27,380 nucleotides of DNA from an uncultured Muribaculaceae bacterium (GTDB lineage: Bacteria; Bacteroidota; Bacteroidia; Bacteroidales; Muribaculaceae), in NCBI GenBank assembly GCA_910583795.1, contig CAJTZQ010000049.1, positions 1-27,380 on the forward strand, written 5' to 3'. The notes under the pieces are model-generated. The model searched no databases and had not been told where the DNA came from. It saw nothing but the letters and a program-made list of their open reading frames with translations. Numbering within the stretch: the first letter of the stretch is position 1; every line of letters starts with the position of its first letter. The position numbers and the translations under genes were made by a program. Below are positions 6,687 to 14,468 of this stretch, piece after piece.

Positions 6687-8086
6687 AACCTTTTATTAAC
6701 GAAGACTTCCTTCTGGAAACAGAAGCTGCAAAAGAATTATATCAAATTCATGCCTCCCCCCTCCCTATCATAGACTATCACTGCCATCTTTCCCCAAAAG
6801 AGATTGCAGAAGACAGACGTTTCTCCAACATAACTGAACTTTGGCTCGGTGGCGATCACTATAAATGGAGAGCGATGCGAGCGAATGGAATTCAGGAAAA
6901 ATATATAACAGGTGATGCCTCCCCCTGGGATAAATTCCAAAAGTGGGCGGAAACACTACCCTATACCCTTAGAAATCCGCTATACCATTGGACTCACCTT
7001 GAATTAAAGACTGCCTTCGGAATAGAAAAGGTGCTCAACCCATCTTCGGCACGCGAAATCTATGACACTTGTAACGAAAAACTGGCACAATCCGGTTTCT
7101 CTGCACGCGGATTGATGTTGCGCTACAATGTGGAAACGGTCTGCACTACAGATGATCCGGTTGATTCTCTCGAATTTCACAGACAGATCCGTGAAAGCGA
7201 ATTCAGTGTTAAGGTTCTGCCCGCATGGCGTCCTGATAAGAGTATGGCTATAGACAATCCTGAAATCTACAATGCCTATCTTGACACCCTTTCCTCTGTT
7301 GCAGGCATACCAATCACTTCATATGACGACCTCATGGAGGCATTGAAAAATCGACATGATTTCTTTGCGTCCCAGGGTTGCACAGTTGCTGATCACGGTG
7401 TAAGCTCATTCCCGTGGGCGGAGGTTACACAGAAAGAGGCTGCGTCTATCTTTAAGAAAGTTCGCGGAGGGGACAGGCTTAAACTGGATGAAACGATCAA
7501 GCTCCAGACTGCTATTCTTCTTGACCTATGCCGTATGAATCATGATAAAGGATGGGTGCAGCAATTCCATTTCGGTCCTCTGCGTAATGTAAACTCAAGG
7601 ATGTTTAATCTGATTGGTCCCGACACCGGATTCGACACTATAGGCGACTATCGTTGCGCTGAAAGCGTGGCAAGATTTCTCAATGCACTCGATTCCGACA
7701 ACCGTCTCGCCAAAACGATTCTTTACAACCTTAATCCTGCCGACAATACCTGGGTGGCGGCAATGATCGCTAATTTCCAGGACGGCAGTGTCCCCGGGAA
7801 GATCCAGATGGGCTCAGGATGGTGGTTCAACGACCAGCTCTACGGCATGGAGGCACAGATGAACGCGCTCTCCATGCAAGGTCTTCTCAGCCGTTTTGTC
7901 GGTATGCTTACAGATTCAAGATCCTTCCTCTCTTATCCGCGACATGAATATTTCCGCCGTGTGCTCTGCAATCTTCTTGGCAAAGATCTTGAGAAGGGGT
8001 TAATACCTCAAGAAGAGATCGGCAGAGTGGGAAAGATGGTGGAAGATATATGCTATTATAACACTAAAAACTATTTTAAATTCTGA
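6683..8086 (+). CDS. uxaC: Uronate isomerase (glucuronate isomerase)
   Basis: UxaC converts D-glucuronate to D-fructuronate (and D-galacturonate to D-tagaturonate) in the cytosol. The 467-residue length is typical. It belongs to the amidohydrolase superfamily: DYHCHLSP (31-38) supplies the paired metal-binding His33 and His35. The family-typical segments ELWLGGDHYKWRAMRANG (52-69), TTDDP (154-158) and the C-terminal MLTDSRSFLSYPRHEYFRR are all present. The start overlaps the exuT stop by four bases and the next gene follows after four bases. Because uxuA rather than altronate genes follows, the glucuronate branch is the one supported here. Confidence 0.96.
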   Translation: MKPFINEDFLLETEAAKELYQIHASPLPIIDYHCHLSPKEIAEDRRFSNITELWLGGDHYKWRAMRANGIQEKYITGDASPWDKFQKWAETLPYTLRNPLYHWTHLELKTAFGIEKVLNPSSAREIYDTCNEKLAQSGFSARGLMLRYNVETVCTTDDPVDSLEFHRQIRESEFSVKVLPAWRPDKSMAIDNPEIYNAYLDTLSSVAGIPITSYDDLMEALKNRHDFFASQGCTVADHGVSSFPWAEVTQKEAASIFKKVRGGDRLKLDETIKLQTAILLDLCRMNHDKGWVQQFHFGPLRNVNSRMFNLIGPDTGFDTIGDYRCAESVARFLNALDSDNRLAKTILYNLNPADNTWVAAMIANFQDGSVPGKIQMGSGWWFNDQLYGMEAQMNALSMQGLLSRFVGMLTDSRSFLSYPRHEYFRRVLCNLLGKDLEKGLIPQEEIGRVGKMVEDICYYNTKNYFKF

Positions 8087-8090
8087 CATA

Positions 8091-9257
8091 ATGGAAAAGA
8101 CATGGAGATGGTTCGGTCCTAATGATCCGATCACTCTTGATATGCTCCGCCAGATCGGGGTGGAAGGGATTGTGACGGCACTTCATCACATTCCGAACGG
8201 AGAGATCTGGACCGAAGAAGAAGTCTGCAAGATGAAAGATTTCATCACCCGCCACGGTCTGCGCTGGTCGGTGGTGGAAAGTTTGCCGGTGAGCGAGGAG
8301 ATCAAATATGCCGGTCCGCACCGTGACGAACTGATCGAAAAATACAAGATAAGCCTTGCGAATCTCGGCAAAGCCGGAGTGAAGACTATCTGCTATAATT
8401 TTATGCCTGTCCTTGACTGGGCACGCACAGACCTTGAATACCCGAATCCCGACGGCACTTCCAACTTATATTTCAACCGGGCGGAGTTTGCTTATTTCGA
8501 CATCCACATCCTAAAGAGAAAAGATGCCGAAAAAGATTATGACGATGCGACCCTCCGGCGCATGAATGAGAAAGTGAAGCCGCTCATGAGTCCGGAAGCT
8601 GAAAAGCGACTGGTGGATAACATCATTGTCAAGACGCAGGGGTTTGTCAACGGAAATATTTCAGAAGGGGATCTTGACCCTGTAGGGAAGTTCCGCGACC
8701 TTCTTAAACTTTATGAGGGGATAGACGCTGACGCACTCCGCAACAATATGGCATATTTCCTTAATTCCATAATGCCTGTGTGTGACGAATACGGGATAGA
8801 CATGTGTGTGCATCCCGACGATCCGCCGTTGCAAATTCTTGGACTCCCGCGAATAGTGACATGCGACGATGATATCCAGAAGTTTTTAGAGTCGGTGCCG
8901 AATCCCCACAACGGGTTGACATTCTGTGCCGGCTCTTTAAGCGCAGGCGCACATAACGATGTGGTGGAGCTTGCAAAGAAATATGCGAAGCGCACCCATT
9001 TCGTCCATGCCCGCATATGCAAGGTTATGCCTGACGGCGATTTCAAGGAATCAAGCCATCTGGATCCCCGTCTTATAGAGGTGGTGCGCATTTTCGAGCA
9101 GACCCGGCCGGGAGTGCCGATGCGTGTGGATCATGCCCCGCTCATGCTCGGGGATGAGAAGATGGGGTATAACGCCGGATACTCCTTCCATGGAAGGATG
9201 CTCGCCCTCGGCGAGATTGCCGGAGTGATGGCAACAGTAGGAACGGAATCAAAATAA
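8091..9257 (+). CDS. uxuA: Mannonate dehydratase
   Basis: UxuA dehydrates D-mannonate to 2-keto-3-deoxygluconate, the substrate of the kinase at the head of this operon. The 388-residue size is close to the E. coli enzyme. Family signatures include the N-terminal RWFGPNDPITLDMLRQIG, the central CYNFMPVLDWARTDL (102-116), MCVHPDDPP (a metal-ligand segment), and FCAGSLSAGAHNDV followed by FVHAR near the C-terminus. It is a xylose-isomerase-like TIM barrel using a divalent metal. Spacing is four bases from uxaC and twelve bases to the SDR gene, a clear operon arrangement. Confidence 0.97.
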   Translation: MEKTWRWFGPNDPITLDMLRQIGVEGIVTALHHIPNGEIWTEEEVCKMKDFITRHGLRWSVVESLPVSEEIKYAGPHRDELIEKYKISLANLGKAGVKTICYNFMPVLDWARTDLEYPNPDGTSNLYFNRAEFAYFDIHILKRKDAEKDYDDATLRRMNEKVKPLMSPEAEKRLVDNIIVKTQGFVNGNISEGDLDPVGKFRDLLKLYEGIDADALRNNMAYFLNSIMPVCDEYGIDMCVHPDDPPLQILGLPRIVTCDDDIQKFLESVPNPHNGLTFCAGSLSAGAHNDVVELAKKYAKRTHFVHARICKVMPDGDFKESSHLDPRLIEVVRIFEQTRPGVPMRVDHAPLMLGDEKMGYNAGYSFHGRMLALGEIAGVMATVGTESK

Positions 9258-9269
9258 TAAATCAATAAA

Positions 9270-10082
9270 ATGAACGAACTGTTTTCAGTAAAAGATAAGG
9301 TTGTAGTGATCACAGGTGGCACAGGTGTGCTTGGATCCTGCATCAGCCGTCACCTTGCCGCTGAGGGTGCGAAGGTGGCTATACTCGGTCGCCGTAAAGA
9401 GGAAGGAGACAAGATTGTAAATGAAATCCTGGAAGAGGGTGGTGACGCTATGTTTCTCACGACAGATGTGCTCGATGCAGCCGTGCTCCAACAGAATTGT
9501 GACGACATACTTGCAAAATACGGACGTATAGACGCTCTTCTGAATGCTGCAGGAGGGAACATGCCGGGAGCTACCATCCCTCCGGGTAAAAATTTCTTTG
9601 ACATCGACATTGAGGCATTTCAAAAAGTTCTCGGTGTGAATCTTACCGGAAGTGTGCTGCCGACCCAGATATTCCTCAAGCCAATGGTTGAAAGAGGTAA
9701 AGGCGCTGTTGTGAATTTCTCCTCAATGGCTGCATTCCGCCCTATGACAAGAGTGATGGGATACGCCGCGGCTAAGGCAGGGATAAGCAATTTCACCCAA
9801 TTCCTTGCAAATGAAGTCGCGACCAAGTTCACTCCTGAGATACGCGTGAACGCTATCGCTCCGGGCTTCTTTATAACCAATCAGAACCGTGCGTTGCTTA
9901 CCAATGAAGACGGAAGCCTTACAGAGCGTGGTGCCGACGTGATCCGTCAGACCCCCTTCAAGCGCTTCGGCAAACCGGAAGAGCTGTGCGGCACAATCCA
10001 GTATCTCATCAGCGAAGCATCGTCATTTGTCACCGGCACGGTAGCCGTCGTAGATGGCGGGTTCAACGCCTTTGCCATGTAA
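9270..10082 (+). CDS. uxuB: SDR-family fructuronate reductase / D-mannonate oxidoreductase
   Basis: This 270-residue classical short-chain dehydrogenase has the cofactor motif TGGTGVLG (residues 15-22), NAAGGN in the central sheet, and the catalytic Ser...Tyr-x3-Lys set seen in VNFSSMAAF followed by YAAAKAG. Placed last in an operon that otherwise lacks this step, it most likely reduces D-fructuronate to D-mannonate with NAD(P)H. It resembles the Bacillus YjmF/UxuB SDR group rather than E. coli UxuB, which belongs to the polyol dehydrogenase family, so the same step is done by an unrelated enzyme. Substrate is inferred from context; the fold and cofactor site are clear. Confidence 0.88.
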   Translation: MNELFSVKDKVVVITGGTGVLGSCISRHLAAEGAKVAILGRRKEEGDKIVNEILEEGGDAMFLTTDVLDAAVLQQNCDDILAKYGRIDALLNAAGGNMPGATIPPGKNFFDIDIEAFQKVLGVNLTGSVLPTQIFLKPMVERGKGAVVNFSSMAAFRPMTRVMGYAAAKAGISNFTQFLANEVATKFTPEIRVNAIAPGFFITNQNRALLTNEDGSLTERGADVIRQTPFKRFGKPEELCGTIQYLISEASSFVTGTVAVVDGGFNAFAM

Positions 10083-10105
10083 TCTGCCGTCGCACATAAT
10101 TTATC

Positions 10106-10150
10106 AAAATAAATGCGGGATTTCTGCTGTGGTAACCCGCATTTATTTTT
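10106..10150 (+). terminator. Terminator of the hexuronate operon (probably bidirectional)
   Basis: The 14-bp perfect arms (10106-10119 and 10136-10149) contain a GCGGG/CCCGC core, with a 16-base loop and T-rich flanks on both sides (ATTTATTTTT on plus; TTTATTTTGAT read on minus). It lies 24 bases after the uxuB stop and 20 bases from the end of the converging GLPGLI fragment, so it can end both transcripts. Confidence 0.85.
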
Positions 10151-10169
10151 AATAAGTCATAATTAACTT

Positions 10170-10523
10170 TCAAGATATCAAATGATCACACTGCAGGACT
10201 CCGTTGCAAGTCTTGTCAAAACATCCATTTGAATGTAGCCATAACTTCCAAAGGACGAAGAATAGAGAATCAAGTTTATAATTTCCATATGAACGGTACA
10301 TACTATATTTATCACCGATCGATAGCATCTTATCGGCAGATTTGGTTTTATCTAAAACCGGATCATACGTCTGATGCACATATATCATAGCTAATTTAGT
10401 GGTGTCGACAATTTCATATTTTGTAGGTTTAAGTTTTTTCAACTTTGGAGCTTCTTGCACCATACAGATTCCTAACACGTTTAATCCGAATAAGGACAAA
10501 AGCAATACATACAATCTGTTCAT
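10170..10523 (-). pseudogene. Truncated GLPGLI-family protein gene
   Basis: The 117-residue reading frame starts with a hydrophobic export signal (RLYVLLLSLFGLNVLGI). Residues about 37-86 resemble the N-terminal part of Bacteroidetes GLPGLI-family proteins: a strand ending KYEIVD, then SADKMLSIGDKYSMYRSYG and YKLDSL, compared with the family pattern of an IG...S.FyS segment and a DS motif. Family members are usually well over 200 residues. Here the resemblance stops at about residue 86, and the tail (VLWKLWLHSNGCFDK) looks like random reading frame ending at a stop. A frameshift near 10260 gives an alternative tail, but it too stops at once. I infer a decayed, 3'-truncated gene; a short functional variant is possible. 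The family role is unknown. Confidence 0.6.
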
Positions 10524-10609
10524 GTGCTCTACATTTATAGGTTAACAACGGTTATATCATAATTTTGCAAAAAACTAACGATTTCTTTTATTTAATATTT
10601 TTTAACGTC

Positions 10610-11356
10610 TCAGGGGTTGTAGATCATTTCAACGTGTCCGACCGGGAGGGTTGCGCTGAACAGAAGCGGGATGCGGTCGTTGGCACTTACTTGCGTTTCT
10701 ACGGGATAGCCGCTCATGTTTCCTTTATAGCTGTATTCAAATTTGAGGCTATAGGTGGGGTATGAAATGTTATCGATCTTATATTGTGATTTACCGTTGT
10801 AGGTGATGACCACTTTTTCAGGATTGCCATCTTTTACTGTGATCGGGATTGTCACTACCTCACCGGATTTCATCGACTCAAAATCCAGTTCATGGAAATA
10901 ATAGAACAACCCCAACATGTCTGAAGTGACGGTTATAGCTTCCATAGTCTCCCCACTGGCATTCAATGTTCCTTCGCCTTTGATGTTTTTATAGTTTGGA
11001 GGGTTGGTGGGATCGAAATTGCCGGAATGATAAGAAGATACTTTCGGTTTCATATACCAGCCATTCTGATAGATGACAGTTTCCTTACTCAAGCCATCGC
11101 CCGGAGTCATGATGGTCTGGAGAGTGTCTGACACACAAAAGACCCTCCCCTCCCAGGGGATACTGCTGCCGTCGAGAGTGGCGTTAAAGCGATTATTATC
11201 AGCATGCAAAGTTACAACCCCATGCGCTATCATAACATCTACTAATCCCCAATGGTAGTTGACATTATATTTGATTTCCTGATAAGGAATATTAACCTGT
11301 GCCTTTCCAACAATCACAGAACAAAGCAACATCAATAGCAATAAAGATTTTTTCAT
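10610..11356 (-). CDS. Exported DUF3108-family protein
   Basis: This 248-residue protein starts MKKSLLLLMLLCSVIVGKAQ, a clear cleavable signal peptide, so it acts in the periplasm or at the outer membrane. The mature part has the layout of Bacteroidetes DUF3108 proteins: an early YNVNYHWGLVDVMIAHGVVTL strand pair, a central YYFHELDFESMKSGEVVTIPI segment, and a C-terminal PVETQVSANDRIPLLFSATLPVGHVEM. Such proteins look like lipid-carrier or assembly-like beta folds, but no biochemical role is established that I know of. The ATG at 11356 was chosen because the signal peptide begins there; upstream in-frame codons would place a polar tail before it. It lies upstream of the GLPGLI fragment with an 86-base gap. 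Confidence 0.8.
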   Translation of the reverse strand: MKKSLLLLMLLCSVIVGKAQVNIPYQEIKYNVNYHWGLVDVMIAHGVVTLHADNNRFNATLDGSSIPWEGRVFCVSDTLQTIMTPGDGLSKETVIYQNGWYMKPKVSSYHSGNFDPTNPPNYKNIKGEGTLNASGETMEAITVTSDMLGLFYYFHELDFESMKSGEVVTIPITVKDGNPEKVVITYNGKSQYKIDNISYPTYSLKFEYSYKGNMSGYPVETQVSANDRIPLLFSATLPVGHVEMIYNP

Positions 11357-11619
11357 AACATTGAATTTAAAATTAAGATTTGTCATACAGTAAGAATATC
11401 GGTTAAAAACAAATCCATATATTATTAACAACCAATTGCCCACAAAGGATGTTCTGAGAATTGATAATTCATAATGTATAAATTTTTACTCTTTTATATT
11501 GGGATTTGTTAGCTGAGTGCAGAGGAACAAAAGCTTTGCTTTTGAACTCGACAGCTCCGCGCGGATCAAAAGCAAAGGAAGATAAACAAGCAACAAAATA
11601 GCTTAACTAATTATTAGAT

Positions 11620-11667
11620 AAATAAAAAGAGTCTCAAATCATTCCTCCGGAATGATTTGAGACTCTT
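11620..11667 (-). terminator. Orphan minus-strand intrinsic terminator
   Basis: The 19-bp perfect arms (11627-11645 and 11649-11667; core GAGTCTCAAATCATTCC) enclose a 3-base loop. Read on the minus strand the stem is followed by TTTATTTATC; the outer A/T pairs extend this T-run, so it looks like a textbook terminator. On the plus strand no T-run follows. No minus-strand gene lies upstream of it in this gap. Confidence 0.65.
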
Positions 11668-11703
11668 CTAACTATATATTGATGTTCTAACTATATATTG
11701 ATG
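11666..11703. repeat. 19-bp perfect tandem repeat
   Basis: TTCTAACTATATATTGATG occurs at 11666-11684 and again at 11685-11703 with no gap or mismatch. The first copy starts within the last two bases of the adjacent hairpin arm, so the duplication is flush with the stem. Confidence 0.8.
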
Positions 11704-11833
11704 TATGTATCCATGTTTAACTAATGGCTTAATGGGAATTCAATGAAAAATGTAAATAAAACTTTACATTTTGTAAAATATTATAGATATTTGAGCGTTA
11801 TAAGATTAAAGCGGATAGTTGGTCTTACATGTG

Positions 11834-11864
11834 TTTGATTGCGCTAATACCGCGAATACTATTT
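11834..11864 (+). promoter_or_regulatory. Candidate promoter of the membrane protein/regulator operon
   Basis: TTTG (11834-11837), 19 bases, then TACTATTT (11857-11864): correct spacing and -33 box, but two mismatches in the -7 box. The start codon follows at 11882, giving a leader of about 14 bases. Confidence 0.35.
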
Positions 11865-11881
11865 AATTAAAAGTTTTGAAT

Positions 11882-12289
11882 ATGAAAAATTTGCTTTTCC
11901 CTCCTGCATTCCACATTTTGGGATGGATTTTGTTTATTCCTGCCTTGATTGCCGGATTTCTCATTTATGTGGATGTATTAAGACTGACCGGTATTCTTGA
12001 AACAGTGGTAAACGATGCCGTTATTATTGGAATAGCATTGGGGTCGCTGCTTATAGTCTGTTCAAAAGAAAAATCTGAAGACGAGATGACAAGGGCAATA
12101 AGACTTTCGGCTCTTCTAAATGCTCTCTACGTCTATGTAATCCTTCTTATTACCAGTACGATCATGATCAACGGTGTCGAATTCATGGAATTTGCAATAG
12201 CTAATCTTGTGCTGTTTCCTATAATCTATGTTCTCATATTCCGTCTTGAGATGCATCGATTTCATAAAATTACAGGAGATGAAGAATAG
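11882..12289 (+). CDS. Small integral membrane protein paired with an XRE regulator
   Basis: This 135-residue protein has four predicted transmembrane helices (about residues 8-27, 43-60, 77-95 and 104-121) and a charged loop between helices two and three (CSKEKSEDEMTRAIR). I do not recognise a named family. It resembles the small multi-span proteins that commonly precede YgzD/YozG-type helix-turn-helix genes in Bacteroidetes and Firmicutes. The ATG at 11882 is used; a TTG at 11876 would add two residues. Its last 11 bases overlap the start of the regulator gene, so the two are translated together, suggesting that the membrane protein and regulator act in one circuit. Function is unknown. Confidence 0.8.
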   Translation: MKNLLFPPAFHILGWILFIPALIAGFLIYVDVLRLTGILETVVNDAVIIGIALGSLLIVCSKEKSEDEMTRAIRLSALLNALYVYVILLITSTIMINGVEFMEFAIANLVLFPIIYVLIFRLEMHRFHKITGDEE

Positions 12290-12479
12290 AATTAAGGTGG
12301 AACGTGCCGAAAAGGAGGTAACTCAACAACAGCTTGCAGACGCTGTTGGAGTAAGCCGACAGACTATTGTCGCGATTGAAAAAAGCAGGTTTCTTCCTTC
12401 CACCCCCCTGGCACTTAAAATTGCACGCTTCTTTTCCAAACCGGTAGAATCGATCTTCATTCTTGAAGATGATGACTGA
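12279..12479 (+). CDS. XRE-family HTH transcriptional regulator (YgzD/YozG-like)
   Basis: This 66-residue single-domain DNA-binding protein is almost entirely one HTH_3/XRE domain: TQQQLADAVGVSRQTIVAIEKSRFLPSTPLALKIARFF, with the recognition helix at SRQTIVAIEK. The C-terminus is the short acidic tail IFILEDDD typical of the YgzD/YozG group. The ATG at 12279 gives the family's usual N-terminus (MKNRIKVERAEK). It lies inside the end of the preceding membrane-protein gene (11-base overlap), with GGAG directly abutting the ATG. It probably binds as a dimer near its own promoter, as family relatives do; targets are not visible. Confidence 0.92.
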   Translation: MKNRIKVERAEKEVTQQQLADAVGVSRQTIVAIEKSRFLPSTPLALKIARFFSKPVESIFILEDDD

Positions 12480-12548
12480 CGGATGCTTAATGAAGTCGTT
12501 TCAACTTCAATTTCTCAATAATAACAACTTTAAAACTTATTCCTTCTT

Positions 12549-13031
12549 ATGAAAAGCAAAGTAACTCTCAGCGCATATTGCAAAGTCATAACATTTGCAT
12601 TGATTATCCTTCTTATCATCGGGATAGTGTCATGCCGTGATAACGAAAGTAAGTTATGGGCACTCGTGGTGATTTCAATCGCTCTTATCAGTTTTAGCCT
12701 TTTCTATTTTCCGACAAGTATTGAGACTACAAATAGCTCCCTTATAATCCACCGGTTTCTTAAGTCAAAAATTATTCCATACTCGTTTATTTCATCAGCC
12801 GACACTTGCATTCCATCTGCAGGGGGATTACGGTTGTGCGGAAGTGGCGGTTTCTTGGGTTACTGGGGTTATTTCAACGATATAATCATAGGCACCTATT
12901 TCGGGTATTACGGCAACCGCAACCAATGTATCCTTATCAAGCTTAAGAACGGTAAGCAATATGTGGTAAGCTGTGAGGAGCCGATTCAGATGATTTCCTT
13001 AATCAATGACCACCTTTTTGATAATGCATAA
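12549..13031 (+). CDS. Membrane-anchored PH-like domain protein
   Basis: This 160-residue protein begins with two hydrophobic helices (about residues 12-28 and 36-54). A cytosolic or periplasmic beta-rich domain follows, including SLIIHRFLKSKIIPYSFI and, unusually, the glycine/aromatic-rich stretch LRLCGSGGFLGYWGYFNDII (94-113), then IGTYFGYYGNRNQCILIKLKNGKQYVVSCEEP. This layout matches Bacteroidetes proteins annotated as bacterial PH-domain proteins. The biochemical role is unknown. The gene follows the XRE regulator by 69 bases on the same strand and could belong to its operon or regulon, which is an inference only. Confidence 0.75.
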   Translation: MKSKVTLSAYCKVITFALIILLIIGIVSCRDNESKLWALVVISIALISFSLFYFPTSIETTNSSLIIHRFLKSKIIPYSFISSADTCIPSAGGLRLCGSGGFLGYWGYFNDIIIGTYFGYYGNRNQCILIKLKNGKQYVVSCEEPIQMISLINDHLFDNA

Positions 13032-13048
13032 TTCATAATGCATAATTG
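13021..13048. repeat. 14-bp tandem repeat at the 3' end of the PH-like gene
   Basis: ATAATGCATAATTC (13021-13034) is repeated as ATAATGCATAATTG (13035-13048). The first copy includes the end of the coding region and its TAA stop (13029-13031). Related AATTGATAATTCATAATG elements appear at 11459 and 15479. Confidence 0.7.
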
Positions 13049-13124
13049 GAAGAGGAGGAAAGGTATTGGGGAGGAGTGCAGTGGGAAGAAGTCGACTGAA
13101 CGAAAAAGGCTACTGAACGAAGAG

Positions 13125-14273
13125 TCATCGTATATTTTTTAGCAAATTGAGGATCTGTCGGATCGTGCGGACGAGATTGGCGGATGCATAAGATTTGGAC
13201 ATGGCTGTTTCGAGGGAGACTGACCCGCTTTCTATCGGAAAGACGGCGGCAAATCCCGCGCGGTTTAACTCTTCGGAGTCTTTTACCTGTCCGGATACCG
13301 CCACCACCGGTATGTTCTGATTCTTCGCTCTTTTCAGAACTCCACTCAACACTTTCCCCATTAAAGACTGTCTGTCAACACTACCCTCTCCTGTCAAGAT
13401 AAGGTCTGCACCTTTTATTTTTTTATCAAAACCGACAGCATCGAGCACCATATCTATTCCGGATTGCAATCTCGCGCCAAGAAATGCGGCAAACGCCGCA
13501 CCAAGACCTCCTGCAGCACCTGCCCCGGGCATCTCAGCGACATCTTTTCCCAATTCATTTTTGACAACCCCGGCAAAATTTCTCATTCCGTTTTCAAGGC
13601 GTAAAACCGTGTCATGGTCAGCGCCCTTTTGCGGAGCAAAAACAAACGAGGCACCCCTCTCCCCAACCAAAGGGTTATCCACATCGCAAGCTACCACAAA
13701 TTCCACATCCTTTATTTTAGGATCGACATATTGCGAATCAATCTTGTCAACACATTCCAAATCCTTTCCTCTTCCCAAAAGTTCATTACCATTTTTATCC
13801 AGAAACCGGAAACCAAGAGCCCTCAGCATACCCATTCCACAGTCGTTAGTCGCGCTCCCCCCTATTCCCATAAATATTTTACGACATCCACGACCTATGG
13901 CATCCAAAATCATTTCCCCTACTCCATAAGTGGATGTCAACAAAGGATTCCTTTTGTCGGGCAGAAGTAGACACAATCCGGCTGCCTGAGCCATCTCCAT
14001 CACAGCATCCCTGCAATCTGACGACAGCAAATAGCGCGCGACAATATTTTCGCCCAAGGGTCCTTCAACTTCCAACTCAATGATATTTCCACCAAAAGAA
14101 TTTCTTAACACCTCTACCGTACCTTCACCTCCATCGGCAAGCGGAAGTCCCACAATCTCAGCAGCCGGAAACACCTCAGAGATTGCATTGCGACACAAGT
14201 CCACCGCTTCCGAGGCAGAAAGAGACCCTTTGAATGAATCAGGGGCAACTACTATTTTATTCAACGTCTTCAC
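13125..14273 (-). CDS. Glycerate kinase (GlxK/GarK family)
   Basis: This cytosolic kinase of about 380 residues phosphorylates D-glycerate (2-phosphoglycerate is the usual product in this family), feeding it into lower glycolysis. Family signatures are the N-terminal KIVVAPDSFKGSLSA, GIGGSATNDCGMGML in the middle, GAGAAGGLGAAFAAF, and LTGEGSVDRQSLMGKV towards the C-terminus. No ATG is available. Candidate starts are GTG 14273 (giving MKTLNKIVVAPDSF) and TTG 14264 (giving MNKIVVAPDSF); I chose the GTG but the TTG is nearly as likely. The gene is divergent from malate dehydrogenase. It is not next to glycerate-producing genes here, so its source of glycerate is unknown. Confidence 0.92.
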   Translation of the reverse strand: MKTLNKIVVAPDSFKGSLSASEAVDLCRNAISEVFPAAEIVGLPLADGGEGTVEVLRNSFGGNIIELEVEGPLGENIVARYLLSSDCRDAVMEMAQAAGLCLLLPDKRNPLLTSTYGVGEMILDAIGRGCRKIFMGIGGSATNDCGMGMLRALGFRFLDKNGNELLGRGKDLECVDKIDSQYVDPKIKDVEFVVACDVDNPLVGERGASFVFAPQKGADHDTVLRLENGMRNFAGVVKNELGKDVAEMPGAGAAGGLGAAFAAFLGARLQSGIDMVLDAVGFDKKIKGADLILTGEGSVDRQSLMGKVLSGVLKRAKNQNIPVVAVSGQVKDSEELNRAGFAAVFPIESGSVSLETAMSKSYASANLVRTIRQILNLLKNIR

Positions 14274-14376
14274 CAATTAGTATTGAAATAACCCAAGGAA
14301 GTTGTTTAAACTTTAACTTCTATGGCAAAAATAAACAATACCTGCCAATTATCAAAAGATTACACTTATGTTCACT

Positions 14377-14384
14377 TAAATTTG
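14377..14384 (+). promoter_or_regulatory. Candidate -7 box of malate dehydrogenase
   Basis: TAAATTTG matches the TAnnTTTG consensus, but there is no TTTG at the matching -33 position. If used, the leader would be about 80 bases before the ATG at 14469. This is weak because the region is very AT-rich. Confidence 0.25.
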
Positions 14385-14468
14385 CTTAAAATATTCAATT
14401 TTCATATCCGATTTTTTGCCAAGAATGTTATATGTGTAAACAGCATACAAACTAAAATTTGTAATAAA

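Larger units (their letters stand above)
11357..11881. other. Structured gene-free stretch
   Basis: About 520 bases hold no credible gene. From left to right I see an AT-rich AATTGATAATTCATAATG element (11459-11478), a less AT-rich patch at about 11521-11585 with the hairpin CAAAAGC-TTT-GCTTTTG (11528-11544), the palindrome CCGCGCGG (11557-11564) and a third CAAAAGC (11567-11573), then a strong 19-bp hairpin, a 19-bp tandem repeat, and a candidate promoter for the next operon. Confidence 0.6.

Noticed and set aside
10560..10567. TAATTTTG on the plus strand, a perfect -7 box
   Set aside because: No plus-strand gene follows and no -33 box precedes it; such A/T octamers arise by chance.
14322..14468. 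49-residue N-terminal extension of malate dehydrogenase from an upstream ATG
   Set aside because: The added residues do not resemble the family, and the Rossmann motif normally starts close to the N-terminus, as it does from ATG 14469.
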